Shown piece by piece: positions 10,860 to 24,800 of a stretch of DNA of 64,000 nucleotides. The translations under genes were made by a program, and so were the position numbers. Numbering within the stretch: the stretch's first letter is position 1; the number at the start of each line of letters is the position of its first letter. The stretch is from Sipunculus nudus (taxonomy: Eukaryota > Annelida > Sipuncula > Golfingiida > Sipunculidae). Location: contig CM049309.1 of NCBI GenBank assembly GCA_026874595.1, positions 55,216,079 through 55,280,078 on the forward strand, written 5' to 3'. Below the pieces are notes generated by a model. That model made no database searches, had not been told where the DNA came from, and saw nothing but the letters and a program-made list of their open reading frames with translations.

Positions 10860-12364
10860 CGAGGCGTCTGAAAAGTAACGGGACTGGTGTCACAAACAAT
10901 TTATTTCAATTCCAAACAAACTACATGGTCTCTCCTTGATAGAAATCCCATCTTATCTAATCATCTTGTCCATCCTTTTCTGTCACGCTTCCATGCACTA
11001 CTAGAAGGAATTTTTCAAGATCTGGGATGTCCCTCAGTTGCGTCGCTAGGGTCCTCTTGATGGCAACCATCAAAACGGTTCTCCTTGATAGTAACCTTGG
11101 GGTGGGGGGGGGGGGGTAAAAAGAAGGCAAGATCAGGCGAAAAAGGAGGAAACCTAAAACAAGGTCATGGTGAGCTTCTTGCCGAAAACATGATTTTGAG
11201 CACCCAGAGAGTATGACGGGGCATTAAGTGTATCCGTTTGGCCTGCAATCTTCTAACGTTAAATTCATGGAGGTCCTGGGTAAACATCCCTGCAAACCTG
11301 AAATTAGGTAACTGTGACCCAATATCCAGGCAGGTTCAGGGCAAATCTCCACGGAAAACGGAAAGAAGGTCATCTTGACCTATATTCTGGGAGGGACTGG
11401 CCAAAAGTATGAGTATTTAAACACTCCCCAAAAGTCAGATATTGCACAAATTGCATTCGTTTGGCCTATAATCTTCTGCCGCAAACAGCCAGTAGGTTCT
11501 GGGCATATCTAAATCATGGTGAGCTACTTGTCGAAGGCACATAACTTTACCGTTCTAATATGATATCCAGGAAGGTCTTTGGTTAGTCTCCTTTGAATGC
11601 TGTGATTAGGTCACTATGACCTTTATTCTGTTTTCTATATGAAAAAAAAACGACTTTAGCTCTGTGAAAGTCAGATGGACACAAAACAGTACGCTTGGAC
11701 CTGGAACTTTCTAATAAAAATTCAAGGAATTGGACAAATCTCCTTCGACACCTGAGATTAGGTTTTGATGATCCATATTCTGTGAGCTATGAGCGGAAAC
11801 CCGAGAAAGACAGGGCACACATCTTAACTGTCGAAACTAGAAATCGGGTCATTGTAGTCTCCTTGGATATCTGAAATAAGGTCAGTGTGACCTATATTCT
11901 GCAAGATATGCGAAAGAACATGATATGAGCCCCCTTTAAGACAGTATTGTACGACTTGTCACAGTAAGACCTGGACACTTCTAATTTGATTAATATCCTG
12001 GGAGGTTCCTGTAAAAATTCCATGGAGGACTGAAATAATGTCACTGTGACATATGTTCTGCGATCTATGTGAAAGAACATGATTTTAGCACCCTGTTAGT
12101 CAACCCGGCACACGGTAACTTCTTAGCATCTAAGGAGTTCCTGGTAAAAAATCTTCTCGGAAACCTTAAATATAGTCGCACTGTAACCTGTTTCTAAGGA
12201 CTATGGACAAAGAGCATGATTTTCAGTAGTCTGGAAGTCATTCTACCCATTGTTCAAGGTTCCTTAACAAATATTTTTCATCAGATCATAACATCAATAA
12301 TTAATGTTTGCGTCACCTGTATGTCTAATTTAGCTGATCGTCATGGCCCATGGGCCACTTGTTA
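10860..12364 (+). repeat. Degenerate tandem-type repeat ending in the GACCCATGGGTCC-type terminus
   Basis: Diverged units of about 150 bp share phrases like GGTCACTGTGACCTATATTC, AACATGATTTTAGCACCC and CTCCTTGGAAACCTG. The right end TTTAGCTGATCGTCATGGCC, followed by CATGGGCCACTTGTT, is a decayed form of the 3' terminus of the family at 16283 and 26048. No coding content is seen. Confidence 0.65.
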
Positions 12365-12499
12365 AACGAGAGCTGGTGTCCCGGTGTAATCAGACCAACG
12401 AGAGCGGGTGTCGCATGTTTTAACTTTGGAGCTGGATGCACAATGGGATTGGTCTAATTACACTTCTTTTGCATACCACCCTAGTAGCCCCAGAGAATC

Positions 12500-13440
12500 T
12501 AGCTATACAAAGCGGTGATTACAAGAAAGGAGATCTGGAACGACCGCAGTGTATAACCGCTGCGCGTGGAGCGTACCCCAACTTAAATGTCCGAAACAAA
12601 GAAGGAGTTGGAACTGAAGAATCGTTTTAGTGCTATGGCTGACTTGGTAGATCAAGTAGTCAACGAGAAGTGGGGCTTGGTTAAGAACACCTACGTTGAA
12701 AGTCATAAGAATCCTTGGCTATAACGTGTAAGAAGAAAGATAATAAAATTACTACGGGGTACATGGCAGATGACTGAAGGAAAGGAAGAAATGAAGGTCA
12801 AAATGCACTAAAAACTAAGTCTTAACCTCCTCAAGACAGGTCCACATTGCCTACAGGGTCAAGGAAAAGAAGTCAAGAGGAGTGCCAGATCTGATGAAAG
12901 GGCATTTGTGGAGAACTTGTCCAGAGATGCTGAATGTGCTGCAGCAAGAAAGGAGCTTAGTGTCGTTTATAAGATTACGAAACAACTTTGTGGCAACAAT
13001 ACCAACCAAAAAGCTTCAGTGAATGATAAAGATGGGATCTCTTTGACATCAGTTATAGAGAACAAGCTGAAAGGTGGGTCTAACCTTTGCAGGAGGTGAT
13101 AAATAAACTTGCACCAGAGAAGACAGTCAACCCACAATCTTCTGCAATGATCTCGACATTTGATGACACCCACCACCCCCAATCTCACAAGCAAGCTTTT
13201 GGCGTATGGAAAATTCTGCGGCTGTAAGGAGTACCATCAAAGGTAATCACTTTTATTAAACAGTTCTGTGAGCATGTTCAGTGTAGTATAGTCCTGTGAA
13301 ATACCATCTTAGAATGGTTTACAGTGGACTCGGGGGCGAGACAGGGATGTACTAATTCCCCATCCTTTTTCTATTCACAATAGACTCGATCATGCTCCAG
13401 ACCACTTCAGACAAACCTAGAGGCATTAAGTGGACTCTGT
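12500..13440 (+). pseudogene. Decayed non-LTR retrotransposon (LINE) fragment
   Basis: Pieces in different frames resemble a LINE open reading frame of the endonuclease/reverse-transcriptase type. They include SARSDERAFVENLSRDAECA, then KDGISLTSV, then at 13360-13440 a DSIMLQTTSDKPRGIKWTL-like stretch. The last is the segment that follows the RT block GCVLSPFLF in this group. Frameshifts and stops show it is dead. I do not assign a clade. Confidence 0.6.
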
Positions 13441-13680
13441 GAAACCATGCGGAAAACCTGGGTTTTTTAGATGATTAAAATAATTGAGGGACATATAGGC
13501 TTACTCAACAGTAACATTCGTTTTTCCGCGGTTCCTTGTAAAACGAAGAATCTCTGGATCATTCATAAATTCTTAATTATTTTCACAAGTGAACACTCCT
13601 CCACTGAAATAATATATACTGTTCACAGGTTTACATGTTTGAACGACTAATTCTGGGTTGTGCTTCACTGATTGCGATTT

Positions 13681-16315
13681 TTTAGCTCAGTTGACTATAA
13701 GTCATCTGAGCTATAGTCGTGGTCCATTGTCCATCGTCCGTCCGTCTTGCCGTCCGTCTGTCCGTAGATGTGGCACGTTTTGAAACCGTAAGACCTAGGA
13801 ATCCAAAATTCGGCATAGTGTTAGATGTCCCCAAGATCTCCTACCAAGCCGAAAACTGGGTCTTTGGGACTTTGTTCCTTTGAGAAATTAAGGAAAAACA
13901 TCATTTTTTTTATTAAAAACCTATTTTTACACTTCAGGGCTGCCTAATATCAAAACCACTCATCTGTTTTTCCTCATAATTACAATAAATATTCCTCTAT
14001 ATAGTTCCTATGTATATGCCTGAAATTATGCCGGTATTATATAATTTAAGAAAGTTATGGGCCAGAACATAATGCATTTTGAAAAAAATCAGGAATGATA
14101 TTTGATCTTAACACAAAACTTGTTAAAGCTATGGACTTTTTTCCAAGTAATATAACTTTAATTCATCAAAATTAAATTGTATACCCAAAATTAGATCAAA
14201 ATCTTTTAATTTTTTAAAAATATTAACAAAAATAAAAAATTGGTACCTTGAATTTTGCCTAACTTTGACCATGGCACGTTTTTTTCCTGTAAGTACTGTG
14301 GATTTAATTTTCTCAGCATGTTTTTGTTAGCATTTTGTCTGTTAACACCAAAAATTTGAAACCAGTTGATCAAAAACTGTAGATTTTATTCCAGTTTTCA
14401 AGCACCATGTAACATATTGTTTTTATCAGGCTAGTGTTATGCAGTTTGCAAGAGCTCAGCTCCCCAGCTTAAGCTCCCCGTTCTTAAAATTTGGCATACA
14501 ATTAGATGTCTCCAAAATCCCCTATTATGCCAAGAATTTGGTCACTAGGACTTAATACCTTTGAGATATTAATGAAAAACTTCATTTTTCAATTAAAAAC
14601 CCATTGTTACACTTCAATACTGCCTAATATTAAAACCACTGATCTGACTTTAATCATATATAATATACATGTTTTTCTATACATTCTCTGTGGACATGCC
14701 AGAAATGATGTCAGTATTGCGTAATTGTTTTAAGTTATGGGCCCAAACATAATGCACTTTGTAAAAAATCTAGAAATATATTTACTCCCTTAACATGGGG
14801 CTTGCTGAAGCTAAGGATTTTTTGTCAGGGATGTAACATTATTTAATCAAGATTCAATTAAATACCCAAAATTAGTTCTGAATTTTTAAAAAATTTTATA
14901 AGTTATTAGTATAAATATTAAATTAGTACCTTAAATTTTGCCCAACTTTGACCATTTCACTTTTGTTTCATGTGAGCTCTGTTTATATAATTTTCATATC
15001 ATGCACACATAAGGATTTTAGCTTTTTAGTTTAGAAAGCTGAAAGAAATTGGCCAAAATTGTAGCTTTTATTAATGTTTTTATGAGACCATGTCAGACCT
15101 TGGCTCTCTCCAGCCACTCTTGAGTCACCTGTATGTTGACCTTGTTGAACTTTCAGCAAATTATGCACGCTTGAGGCGAGGCATATACTGGGGCAGCCAG
15201 CCAGCTTATGGCCAGCCACAGATGATCCAGGTGTCCAACCCAACTCATCGAGTAGTTTTAACCAACAACATAACAATAAACAATAAATTAATCAATTTTT
15301 ACTGGTTTTTAATAACAAATTAAAGAAAAATAGAAAAGGAATTTGTTAGTTTATAATAATAGGGAATTAACTTGCAGTTACTGATGATATAAGAATCTTG
15401 TATTGATCGATAGAATGTCACGTATTCCAAATAACACCATGCAGTCACCTATGGCATTTTTCAGTTCAATTTTAATAATAAAAAAGTAAATCATATTATT
15501 CATTACTTATCATTAGGGATCATATGAAGGAAATTAATGATAGACAAAGATGCAGTTGATAATATTAATCTAGATTCCTACTGTGTCTAGTGTGTACATT
15601 GATGTGAAATTAGTCCAAAATGAATATATCACATTTTTTTAAAATATAAATAAAAGCCATAAAACCAGGTACTAATGATCAGTATTTAAATGTGTGAATT
15701 TTGTACATTCTGGATTCTCAACACCATTGTTTGGCTAAAACTGAATAAATACCAGACATGGTGGGAATACTTTGCAAATGTATTTAAATACGAATATGAT
15801 TATGTACTCCATTATAAAATTTCTTGCATCAAGAATGGGAATTCAGGTAAAAATGAAAGTATATGAATACCAGTGCAATTACTTTCCAAATGTATTCATG
15901 AATGCATTCATGAATATATTCTTTAATATTATTTTAAAAATCATTTCAGTTATATTTCATTTTAAAAATCATACGATTCTCTTATTATTTTTAATTAAAA
16001 TTATATCTGGGACAATATTTGTAATTTTTTTTAATAAATAGTTAAACTCTAATATTATATGTTCTGCTTATAAGTTATATGGCCAAGTCAAAATCTGTGT
16101 GACAATAGTACTCCATTTGTTAATAAAAAATAAATGAAATCAATTCTCTTCTCTGTCCTCAAAGGTACTATCAAAATCATACATAAGCTAAACAACAACA
16201 GCTCATAATACAACTTATACTTATTACCACACAAAACCAGCATGTGCCTCATTTCTAAATCATATTTTTTTATCATATATAACAGCTGAGCGCCGTGACC
16301 CATAGGTCCCTTGTT
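13681..16315 (+). repeat. 2.6-kb dimeric interspersed repeat, copy A
   Basis: It starts TTTAGCTCAGTTGACTATAA, a stem with the nearby AGTCATCTGAGCT, and ends GCCGTGACCCATAGGTCCCT, then TGTT. The interior is dimeric: the block from about 13790 recurs from about 14480 (TTTGGCATACAATTAGATGT, then CACTAGGACTTAATACC). It carries no protein. Copy B lies at 23481-26080. No clear target duplication is visible. Confidence 0.88.
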
Positions 16316-16744
16316 ATACAAATCTTTTATGCAAACCCATATCGCATTATTGTATTTGCATGGTGTTTATAATTAAAGTGCTGAGACTCCAATGCCCAAT
16401 CACATCTGGACTAATTTGCATTCTTTAAAGACCATGTTTGTACAGATAAAAAGGTTGTACGGTTACCGCCACTTACCGGCAATTAAAATATTCATTAACT
16501 GTCACGGTATATCGGTATCACGTGCAGGGGTATATTTCGGTATTCAATAGGTTTGCGACCTTTTGCGAGTTTGCATGAACAGTGAGTCAAGGTCATCCTA
16601 TAAAAGGTCCATGAAATTTACATATTTTAATATTAACTTCGTACTTCTTATTAATATCTCCTTATACCAGCCTGTCACGCCTCACCAGATACACTGGTAC
16701 ACACACTTAATAAAGGTTTGGTAAAACATTGAGTCCGGTAAAAA
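16316..16744. other. Spacer, nothing recognised
   Basis: AT-rich DNA between repeat copy A and the minisatellite. No coding or RNA signal was seen. Confidence 0.4.
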
Positions 16745-16759
16745 CAATCGCCTGAACTA

Positions 16760-17285
16760 GCGATACTGGACACCCTCTAGCAGCCCCTCACTGGACACCC
16801 TCTGGCAGCCCCTCACTGGACACCGGCTGGCAGCAACTCACTCGACACCGAATGGCAGCACCTGACTCGAAACCGGCTGGCAGCACCTGACTCGACACCG
16901 ACTGGCAGCACCTGACGCGACACCAGCTGGCAGGACCTCACTCGACACCAGCTGGCAGCACCTCATTCGACACAGGCTGGCAGCACCTCACTCAACACCA
17001 GCTGGCAGTCCTCACTCAACACCAGCTGGCAGCACCTCCCGTAGCACCTCTCTGGAGACTGGGGGGAGCACCTTTAGCAGCACCCCTCTAAACACTGGGC
17101 GGCAGCACCTCACTGGACACCAGCTGGCAGCACCTCACTCGACATCGGCTGGCAGCATCTCCCTTCACACCTGCTGGCAGCAACTCATTCGTCACCGGCT
17201 CGCAGAACCTCTCGCAGCACCTCTCTGAACACTGGGCCGCTGCAACCCTCAGATCACCTGTCTGGAGACAGAGCGGCAGCAATTC
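16760..17285. repeat. 25-bp-type minisatellite
   Basis: Repeats of CTGGCAGCACCTCACTCGAC followed by ACCGG, with point changes and some irregular spacers, about 18-20 units. It is markedly GC-richer than its surroundings. No exon is nearby. Confidence 0.88.
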
Positions 17286-18337
17286 TGATTCTGCATGCTC
17301 CACAGACTGTCCCTAAATTCTGCATATGCACTTCTTTAAATACCCTTCTAACCTGGAGGCTCATTTATATTCATAAGACTCATACAAATCCTGGCCTGCT
17401 TTTTTCACTATGGCTCATCTATATTCATGAGCACGCTGAATACAAAAAAGGCTGGTAAAGTGTGTAAGATGGAATGTTTGGGATGAAAACTTTGGCTCAA
17501 AATGTCAATAGAGTTCTTGCTTTCGAAGGGGGGGGGGCATATATAAGGCAAGTTTGAAATTCATATGTCAAACCAAACTGGAGTTATCATTAGGAAACAT
17601 ATTTGACGGACATACTGAAAGACGAACAGCCGGCCGGACAGGATGCATGGTTACTATAGGGCATCAATACTGTTCCTGCTTTTAAGGTGGGCCATATATA
17701 AGTCAAGTTTGAACTTCAAATGTCAATCCAAATTGGAGTTATCATTAGGAAACATATATTTGACGGACATAATGAAAGACGAAGAGAGGGCCGGACAGGA
17801 TGCATGATTACTATAGGACACCCGCTTATTCAAACGGGGCCTAATAAACACACAGGGTTGTCGGACACTAGATGACATCACAGTTTTGAATCTGATAGTA
17901 TCAATATAATTTGGCAATCTCAAAATAAAGGAAAAAAATGCATAAAAAATACAGGTGCGCCACCAGTCTTAAGGAACTGAAGAAATCAGTCATAATCAAT
18001 GAACACACCAGGTTTCGGGACACTAGATCTATGAAAATAGAGAAAAAAAATCGTCGAAATAAGAAAAAAACACAGGTGGCGTTAAATTTTTCAGGAGCTG
18101 ACAACCCTGGTCATGTCAATATTCAAAGCAAGATTCATATAGCAATCCATGCATAAATTATCAAGATACTGGATCGCGGTTTTGTATCAAATTTTACCAC
18201 AGCTCGGAGATAGGATATAGGTCGCAGTGACCTAGCTAATTTCAGGTTTCCAAGGAGATTTTTTATTAACCTCCCCCGCTTTAAAGTTTCTAGGCCCGAT
18301 TGTTACGATTTGTGCCTTGCTAACGGACAAAGTGCCA

Positions 18338-18340
<3 letters not shown>

Positions 18341-18378
<38 letters not shown>
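18341..18378. repeat. (AT)n microsatellite
   Basis: An AT run that continues at 19146-19156 on the other side of the inserted LTR-like element, showing that the insertion landed inside a microsatellite. Confidence 0.95.
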
Positions 18379-18382
<4 letters not shown>

Positions 18383-19145
18383 ACGGAACCTAATATAAAC
18401 ACATCACGTATGCGTGATGAACAAAAAATTCTGTAACGGAGATTAAAAAATCAGATTCTGTAACACTAGGCAGCGTGAAATGTCTAGGGGAATGAACAAA
18501 GAAGTCAGTGGTTTTTTGTTAACAAATAACTATAATATATTCTTAAAACAACCCTAACAAAACAATACACTAAATCAATACAATTATACAGTAAAACAGC
18601 AGTAGAACAACAAACCAATACAATCACACAGAAAAATAATGTGCACAGTACCTGGAAACCAACAGCGTCACAACGATAAGTTCTTTAAATGTATACTCTC
18701 CAAATGTAGAGTACAAATGTACGAAATCCAGGAGAAAGTCTTAGAAAATCTATAATTGCCGCATTCGTCGGATAAGGTCCTAGAAACTGACACACGCTTC
18801 TGCGCCCGCTGGTATCTGCTCTGCTGCTCTCTGCCCGTTCTGAAACACAACCCCTTTATATACCTTCACACCCCAAGCCGAGTATTTTCCACTTCTCGAA
18901 CAGTCTATAAGATCTTGCACAACACAGTAAACACGCGTTTCAGGAATTCTCTAGAAAAACAGCGCTGTGTATCTCTACATACCAGGCTCTTCACGTGACC
19001 TCGGCCAGGCGTGAAAACCCAAGGCTAACATGACAACGAGAGTTCAGCCAGCACAGATTAAACACAGAATGTAACAAACGGCCCTGCGAGGGCGCCACAA
19101 CACGAGTTACGCCCGAGCCACACAATAAAAAGAGCACCTGTAACA
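18379..19145 (+). mobile_element. Probable solo LTR (767 bp)
   Basis: It begins TGTTACGG and ends CCTGTAACA, giving TG..CA termini with a 6-bp terminal inversion. A TATATA box lies near 18857 and AATAAA near 19123, in the order expected of an LTR promoter and poly(A) signal. A 7-bp stem with 4-base loop (CATCACG at 18402, CGTGATG at 18413) lies near the left end. AT-repeat flanks make the target duplication (ATAT) ambiguous. A TIR transposon is the alternative. Confidence 0.6.
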
Positions 19146-19190
19146 ATATATATATATCTCAGTTGATTTGTCAGCTGAGCTAAAAACGTT

Positions 19191-19866
19191 ACTGGTACAC
19201 TCATATCCACTCCTCTTGTTAAGAACTTAAGATGCATATGCTTACCTTATGGGACCCCTGGCCTGACTAGTTTTCTACCACACATGTATTTTATTTTTTT
19301 CACGAATTTGTAAATCTGAAATTAAATATTTCATATTCTACACTAGATCTCATAACCCATTACTCGATCATGTCCACGTCTGATTAAGAATGCAAGTCTC
19401 CTGGTCTGCATGGTTCGGTTTTGATCACTCGGCTCATTTAATTTGGATTTTTTTATTGAATTCTAAATTTGTTTTTATTGACTGTTTATGAATTCTTAAA
19501 TATTAAATTAAATGTTTCATGTGAGATGCAATATCTTCCAAATTGTTTATCATATCTCCATTTATACAGACGACTGGCGCACCCTCTCCACTGAGTTGAG
19601 CTTGATCAGGCTGTCTGCAGTTAATACCATACCACAGGGGGCCTTTTTCTCTGGCACCCCCCCCCCCCCCTTCTGTTGACAGACCTGTACTATGAAATAG
19701 ATGAATCTTAAAATTAACATTTTTTTCAGCAACGAGCAGTAACGACGGAGACCTTTAGCTTTTCTAATGATAATATAAATGAAAAACTAAAAGAAATAAA
19801 AATAGTTTGCAGTTACTAATATTTACCAAAATTCAGCTGAGCGATGTGAACCATGGGTCCCTTGTT
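19191..19866 (+). repeat. Fragment ending in the GACCCATGGGTCC-type terminus
   Basis: The right end reads CAGCTGAGCGATGTGAACCA, then TGGGTCCCTTGTT, the same terminus as the 2.6-kb repeat copies. A C-run lies at 19660. The interior is AT-rich and not clearly matched elsewhere in the window. Confidence 0.5.
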
Positions 19867-21716
19867 TCATATGATGCTGTATTTACCGCGTAAAATGTTC
19901 ACGAGTCCAGTGAATGCGGACGCTGTCAGCTGGCTTGCACACTGACATACACGGAGACTCGTACATGGCACTTCGATTACAAGACAACCAGTAGCGCGTC
20001 ATGATTATAAATCTGAAGCGGCCTTTCATCAGGTGACGCGAAATTCAATGTTTGTTAAGCTTGTATTATTGGACTACGTCTAGAAATTAATGTATTTTAA
20101 ACAGGTCAACAAAGTGCAAGAAATATGACGAATTTCCTCACAATTTTAAAAGAAAACCCGGATTTGGTGTGTATACGCACTGAAGTTAATATAATACGCT
20201 GGAGTCTGATGGCCAGTATTTCAGCTTTAAAAAAGAAAAAAAAACTGTTTCATGTAATATCATGCACATTGAAGGACAAAAAGGGCAATTATTGGCGATG
20301 CCGTTCCATGTAATACGTACGTACATCGGCTCAGCTGTCAAAGGTATTTGCGCAAGATGACTGACATAATCGGGGTATCGACGTCCCGTTTTATATTTTT
20401 CATCTTTCAAATAAATACTGTTTTACATACCTTTATATGAATATATATTTTATATATTCTACTACCTAATTAGGCGGTGAATTTTATTAAGAGTTCATTC
20501 AATACCATCCTTATTTTTCCTACTCACCTGCAAAGGAAATCTCGAACTGCAGTCATTTGTACAATTCTCTCATACAACAGAAAATAAAATCGTCTGCAAA
20601 TCGGTATCACTTGGATTATAGTCCGTTCCTGTACCCCTGTCCACCTGATTTTTCGCAATTATCTCTACACAAGACAAATTTATTATTTTGCAAAACTTCA
20701 CACAACCGTCGCCTAAAGATCGTTGGTTTTTCTTAATTGTCCTGAATGTGCAGTGAAGTCAAGCACGTGTACACAAGCCTTATTAGGGTATAAAAAATAT
20801 TTGGAAATATTTAATTTTGAGAGCGCCCGGCGCTTATTACGTTGAATACGGTACTGCCCTTTTTTCGGTATCCAAAAAATGATGTCCAGAGAAGGCAGTG
20901 AAATAAAAATGAAATTTAAGGCGAAATAAAAAAAGGTATATATACCACCCGCGTCAATTTTAACCCCCCCCCCCGCATAAAAAAATGAAATAATACAAAT
21001 TTGAAAAGATATCCTTTGTTATGTAGTGCTTGTACCTGTTTTGTCTTGTAGTTGTACCATAACTTGTGTAAGGAATGTCAACTTGTGACCACGACAAATA
21101 CATCATTACATGTTTAGCCAAAACTTCTGATAATTATATGTATAGGCCTACTGCCCTTTCTGGGTCCGACCCTCTTGTAATAATTACATTTTAAGTTATT
21201 CAATAACTAAAACTCTAACGGTCACTTAAAGTGGACCAGTTCAGTTCGGTCACACACCAGTGTCCCATTAACCCAGCACGAGTGAACCCCCGCGTCAGAA
21301 CTTTGTCCTTATTCACGCAAGTTCATGGTCATGACCTTTTTGTTCACCCTTGACCTAACCCGTGAATATGGTGCCTCGCTTTCGAAGTAAGGTCCATAGG
21401 GACTCCACATTATATTTATTCGCGTTGTGGATATTTTTTATACACTTGATATTTGTTTCAAGTATTGTTTCAGATTCACTTAGTTAAAATAATATGCACA
21501 TTATTCCTTTTTTTTCACAAAATCAATATAATTAGACTGAATTAAAAGAGCTGGATGTTTAAGGAAATTTATTTACGGTACAGTGAATTATAATAACAAG
21601 GTGTATATAACAAGGTGTACACGAGTGCTGTCAAACAGTGGTACAAAATAGATGTTACGCCACTCTGCTGGCAATTTCATAACACTTCGAAACCAAGGAA
21701 AAATAAAGCTGCATCG
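19867..21716. other. Upstream region of the R3HDM4 first exon
   Basis: Mostly unique-looking DNA with no supported gene. The stretch 21230-21400 is GC-richer than average and could include the R3HDM4 promoter, but I see no decisive element. Confidence 0.4.
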
Positions 21717-21805
21717 ATGAACATGGGAGTGCAGAAAAATAATCAAGATAGTCCCAGACTAGAATCGTCCCCGCGCAGAGTCAAAATGGTGGATGGTTTA
21801 CGGGG
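21717..21805 (+). CDS. R3HDM4: R3HDM4 exon 1 (inferred)
   Basis: An ATG at 21717 (a second in frame at 21723) opens 29 codons rich in Ser, Arg and Lys, ending GG|GTAAGT. It is the only open frame here. Its two leftover bases are exactly what exon 2 needs if exon 2 begins at 32700. The N-terminus of this family is poorly conserved, so homology cannot confirm it. Confidence 0.6.
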
Positions 21806-24800
21806 GTAAGTTTATCTCTGTTGATCTGAGCAGTCAAGTGTACGCGCTCTGGTTGTGGTAATACTAATAATACTAATAATAATATATGTAGGGCCCGTCA
21901 CTGAACCGCCCACATCAGACGATCAAGACCCCCCAACGGAAAAACGAAATAAAATAAAAAACGGGTGTTTCCAATTTGGATAGCTGTCATGAATCGCCTC
22001 AAAACACCCCTTGGGTACTACTATAGAACGCTTCGCCTAACAACCATGGATATGCATGAAGTCATACTGCTGCTTGCATTAATTTTGCCACTTATTTTTA
22101 TCGGCCACTTACACTCCTCCATTACATAAATCCTAAACATCATAACGTCCGTCTGTATACATTCATAGTCATAACCTCGTCGAGACAGTGCGTAAGTGAT
22201 CATACAGTCGCTCTGAAGCCCGCGTTCTAATAATAGTAATATGGCTCCCAAACTTGCCATCAAGTTTGAAACCTCACACTGGCATTCATCAATGAATTAT
22301 CACATGTATTTTGGCTGTACTGTATGTATTACTGTATAACTTAATTGTACAGTCTGTTAGGGTACTCATAAGTCTTCCAAAATCATTGCTACACATAATA
22401 TTCAATATTTATTGCTTAACCATTGTTTGGTAGGTTATCAAGCGTTGCAGTACAGTACATTGAGAGTTTACCCTACTGGTCCCTAGAGAACATTGCCATG
22501 GGTATATCTAAATCCATTTGGGCACATATTCCTTATATAGCATGAAGACACCAAATAACCTCTAAATATTGCCATTAAAACATTTAACCGATTGCTGTTT
22601 GGGACGCCCCCTGGACGCCCGTCACAAAACTAATACGCTGTATTCATAAGCCACGATAACGCACGATGGACTCACCGTCCTAATGCATTTTTCCCTGCTA
22701 ATTATTTGCTTTAAATATCTATGCCATGCCATTGAACACATTTCCATATTGTTCAGGGACACCCCTACCGTAAAGTTGATAATTTTTTATTTATTAACAT
22801 GGGAATTTCTCGTGAATATTATTTAAATTCTAATTAGGACTCTGTTGGCAAGCCAATTGGTTGAAATGAGTCGGCAAGTGACACAAGGGTCGCCAACAAG
22901 CGCAATGTTTCAACTGACCGTGCCGGGTTGTTATGACAATAACTCAAATAAAACTTCCACAAAAGATCGGTATCTATCTAAATTATTATCATTTTGTACT
23001 TAAAATGTGAATTTTTTTCATTCCTAAAGCCATTTTCTGTGTTTATGATGCCTGTTATGAAGGTCGAGCGATGTCACAAATTTTCAAGATGGCGGCCGTC
23101 GGACTTGCCGCTCGATAGACCTCGTGCTTTGACAAATCTCAGAATATGTTTTGAACAAAATAAATATGAAAAGATGTTCAATAAAGTTTACTGACTGAAA
23201 TTCGAGAATGTTTATTATGTCTTTAGATAAAAAAAGACGTCTGACATCGTTTTGACATTGTTAATCATCATGCAATTCCACGGGGATTCCTCGAAAAGAA
23301 CTGTCACCGGGCGACAAAACGGGAAATACACGCTTTACCGGGAGTACCAAAACGGTCAAAGTTAACATTACAAAGGTTGAAATACATATATAAATGTTAG
23401 ATTTAACCATTCTGGTGGACTTCTGGCTACTTCCATAGGGTTTTATACATATTTGATGGATAAATCTGTCAGTTTACATTTTTAGCTCAGCTGACTATAA
23501 GTCATCTGAGCTATAGTCGTGGTCCATTGTCCGTCGTCTGTCCGTCCGTACGTCCGTGGATGTGGCACGTTTTGAAACCATAAGACCTAGGAATCCAAAA
23601 TTCAGCATAATGTTAGATGTCCCCAAGATCTCCTACCAAGCCGAAAACTGGGTCTTTGCGAATTCATTCCTTTGAGAAATAAAGGAAAAACCTCAATTTT
23701 TTATTAAAAACCTATTTTCACACTTTAGGACTGCCTAATATCAAAACCACTCATCTGTTTTTCCTCATATTTCCTATAAATAATCCTCTATATAATTCCT
23801 ATGTACATGTCAGAAATTAGGTCTGTATTATTTAATTTAAAAAAGTTATGGGCCCAAACATAATGCATTTTGTAAATAATCAGGAAAGAAATTTTATCAC
23901 TTAACACAAAACTTGTTAAAGCTAAGCACTTTTTTTCCAGTAATATTACTTTTATTAATCAAAATTAAATTGTATACCCAAAATTAGATCAAAATCTTTT
24001 AAATTTTTAAAAATATTAGCAAAAATAAAAAATTGGTACCTATAATTTTGCCCAACTTTGACCATGGCACGTTTTTTGCTGTAACTGCTGTGGATTTAAT
24101 TTTCACATCATGTTTTTGTTAGCATTTCAACTGTTAACACCAAAAATTTGAAACTAGTTGATCAAAAACTGTAGATTTTATTCAAGTTTTCAAGCACCAT
24201 GTCACATATTGCTAGTGTTATGCAGTTTGCTAGAGCTCAGCTCCCGAGCTTCAGCTCTAAGTTCCTTAAATTTGGCATACAGTTAGATTTCTCCAAAATC
24301 CCCTACCATGCCAAGAATTTGGTCACTAGGACTTAATTCCTTCGAGATATCAATGAAAACTTCATTTTTCCATTAAAAACCCAATGTTACACTTTAAGAC
24401 TGCCTAATATCAAAACCACTGATCTGACTTTGATCATATATAATATACATATTTTTCTATACATTCACTATGCACATGCCAGAAATGATGTCAGTATTGT
24501 GTATTTTTTTTAAGTAATGGGCCCAAACATAATGCACTTTGTAAAAATCAAGAAATATATTTACTCCCTTAACAAGGGCATTGCTGAAGCTAGAGATCTT
24601 TTTTGTCAGGGATGTAACATTATTTAATCAAGATTCAATTGAATACCCAAAATTAGTTCTGAATTTTCAAATTTTATAAGTTATTAGTATAAATATAAAA
24701 TTAGTACCTTAAATTTTGCCCAACTGTGACCATGGCACATTTGTTTCCCGTGAGCACTGTTGATATAATTTTCATATCATGCACACATAAGGATTTCAGC

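Larger units (their letters stand above)
17540..19190 (-). repeat. Reverse copy of the 29.4-kb element, split by an insertion
   Basis: Read on the minus strand from 19190 down, the sequence gives TTTTAGCTCAGCTGACAAAT. After the interruption come the modules seen at 29430-29830 (TCCTTGGAAACCTG-type, then GTCGCTGCGACC-type, then AGTGTCC..AACCTGGTGTGT). The copy is broken at an AT run that contains the 767-bp LTR-like insertion. Confidence 0.7.

Noticed and set aside
16840-17300. GC-rich stretch as CpG-island promoter
   Set aside because: The composition comes from the 25-bp minisatellite, and no transcription start or exon follows.
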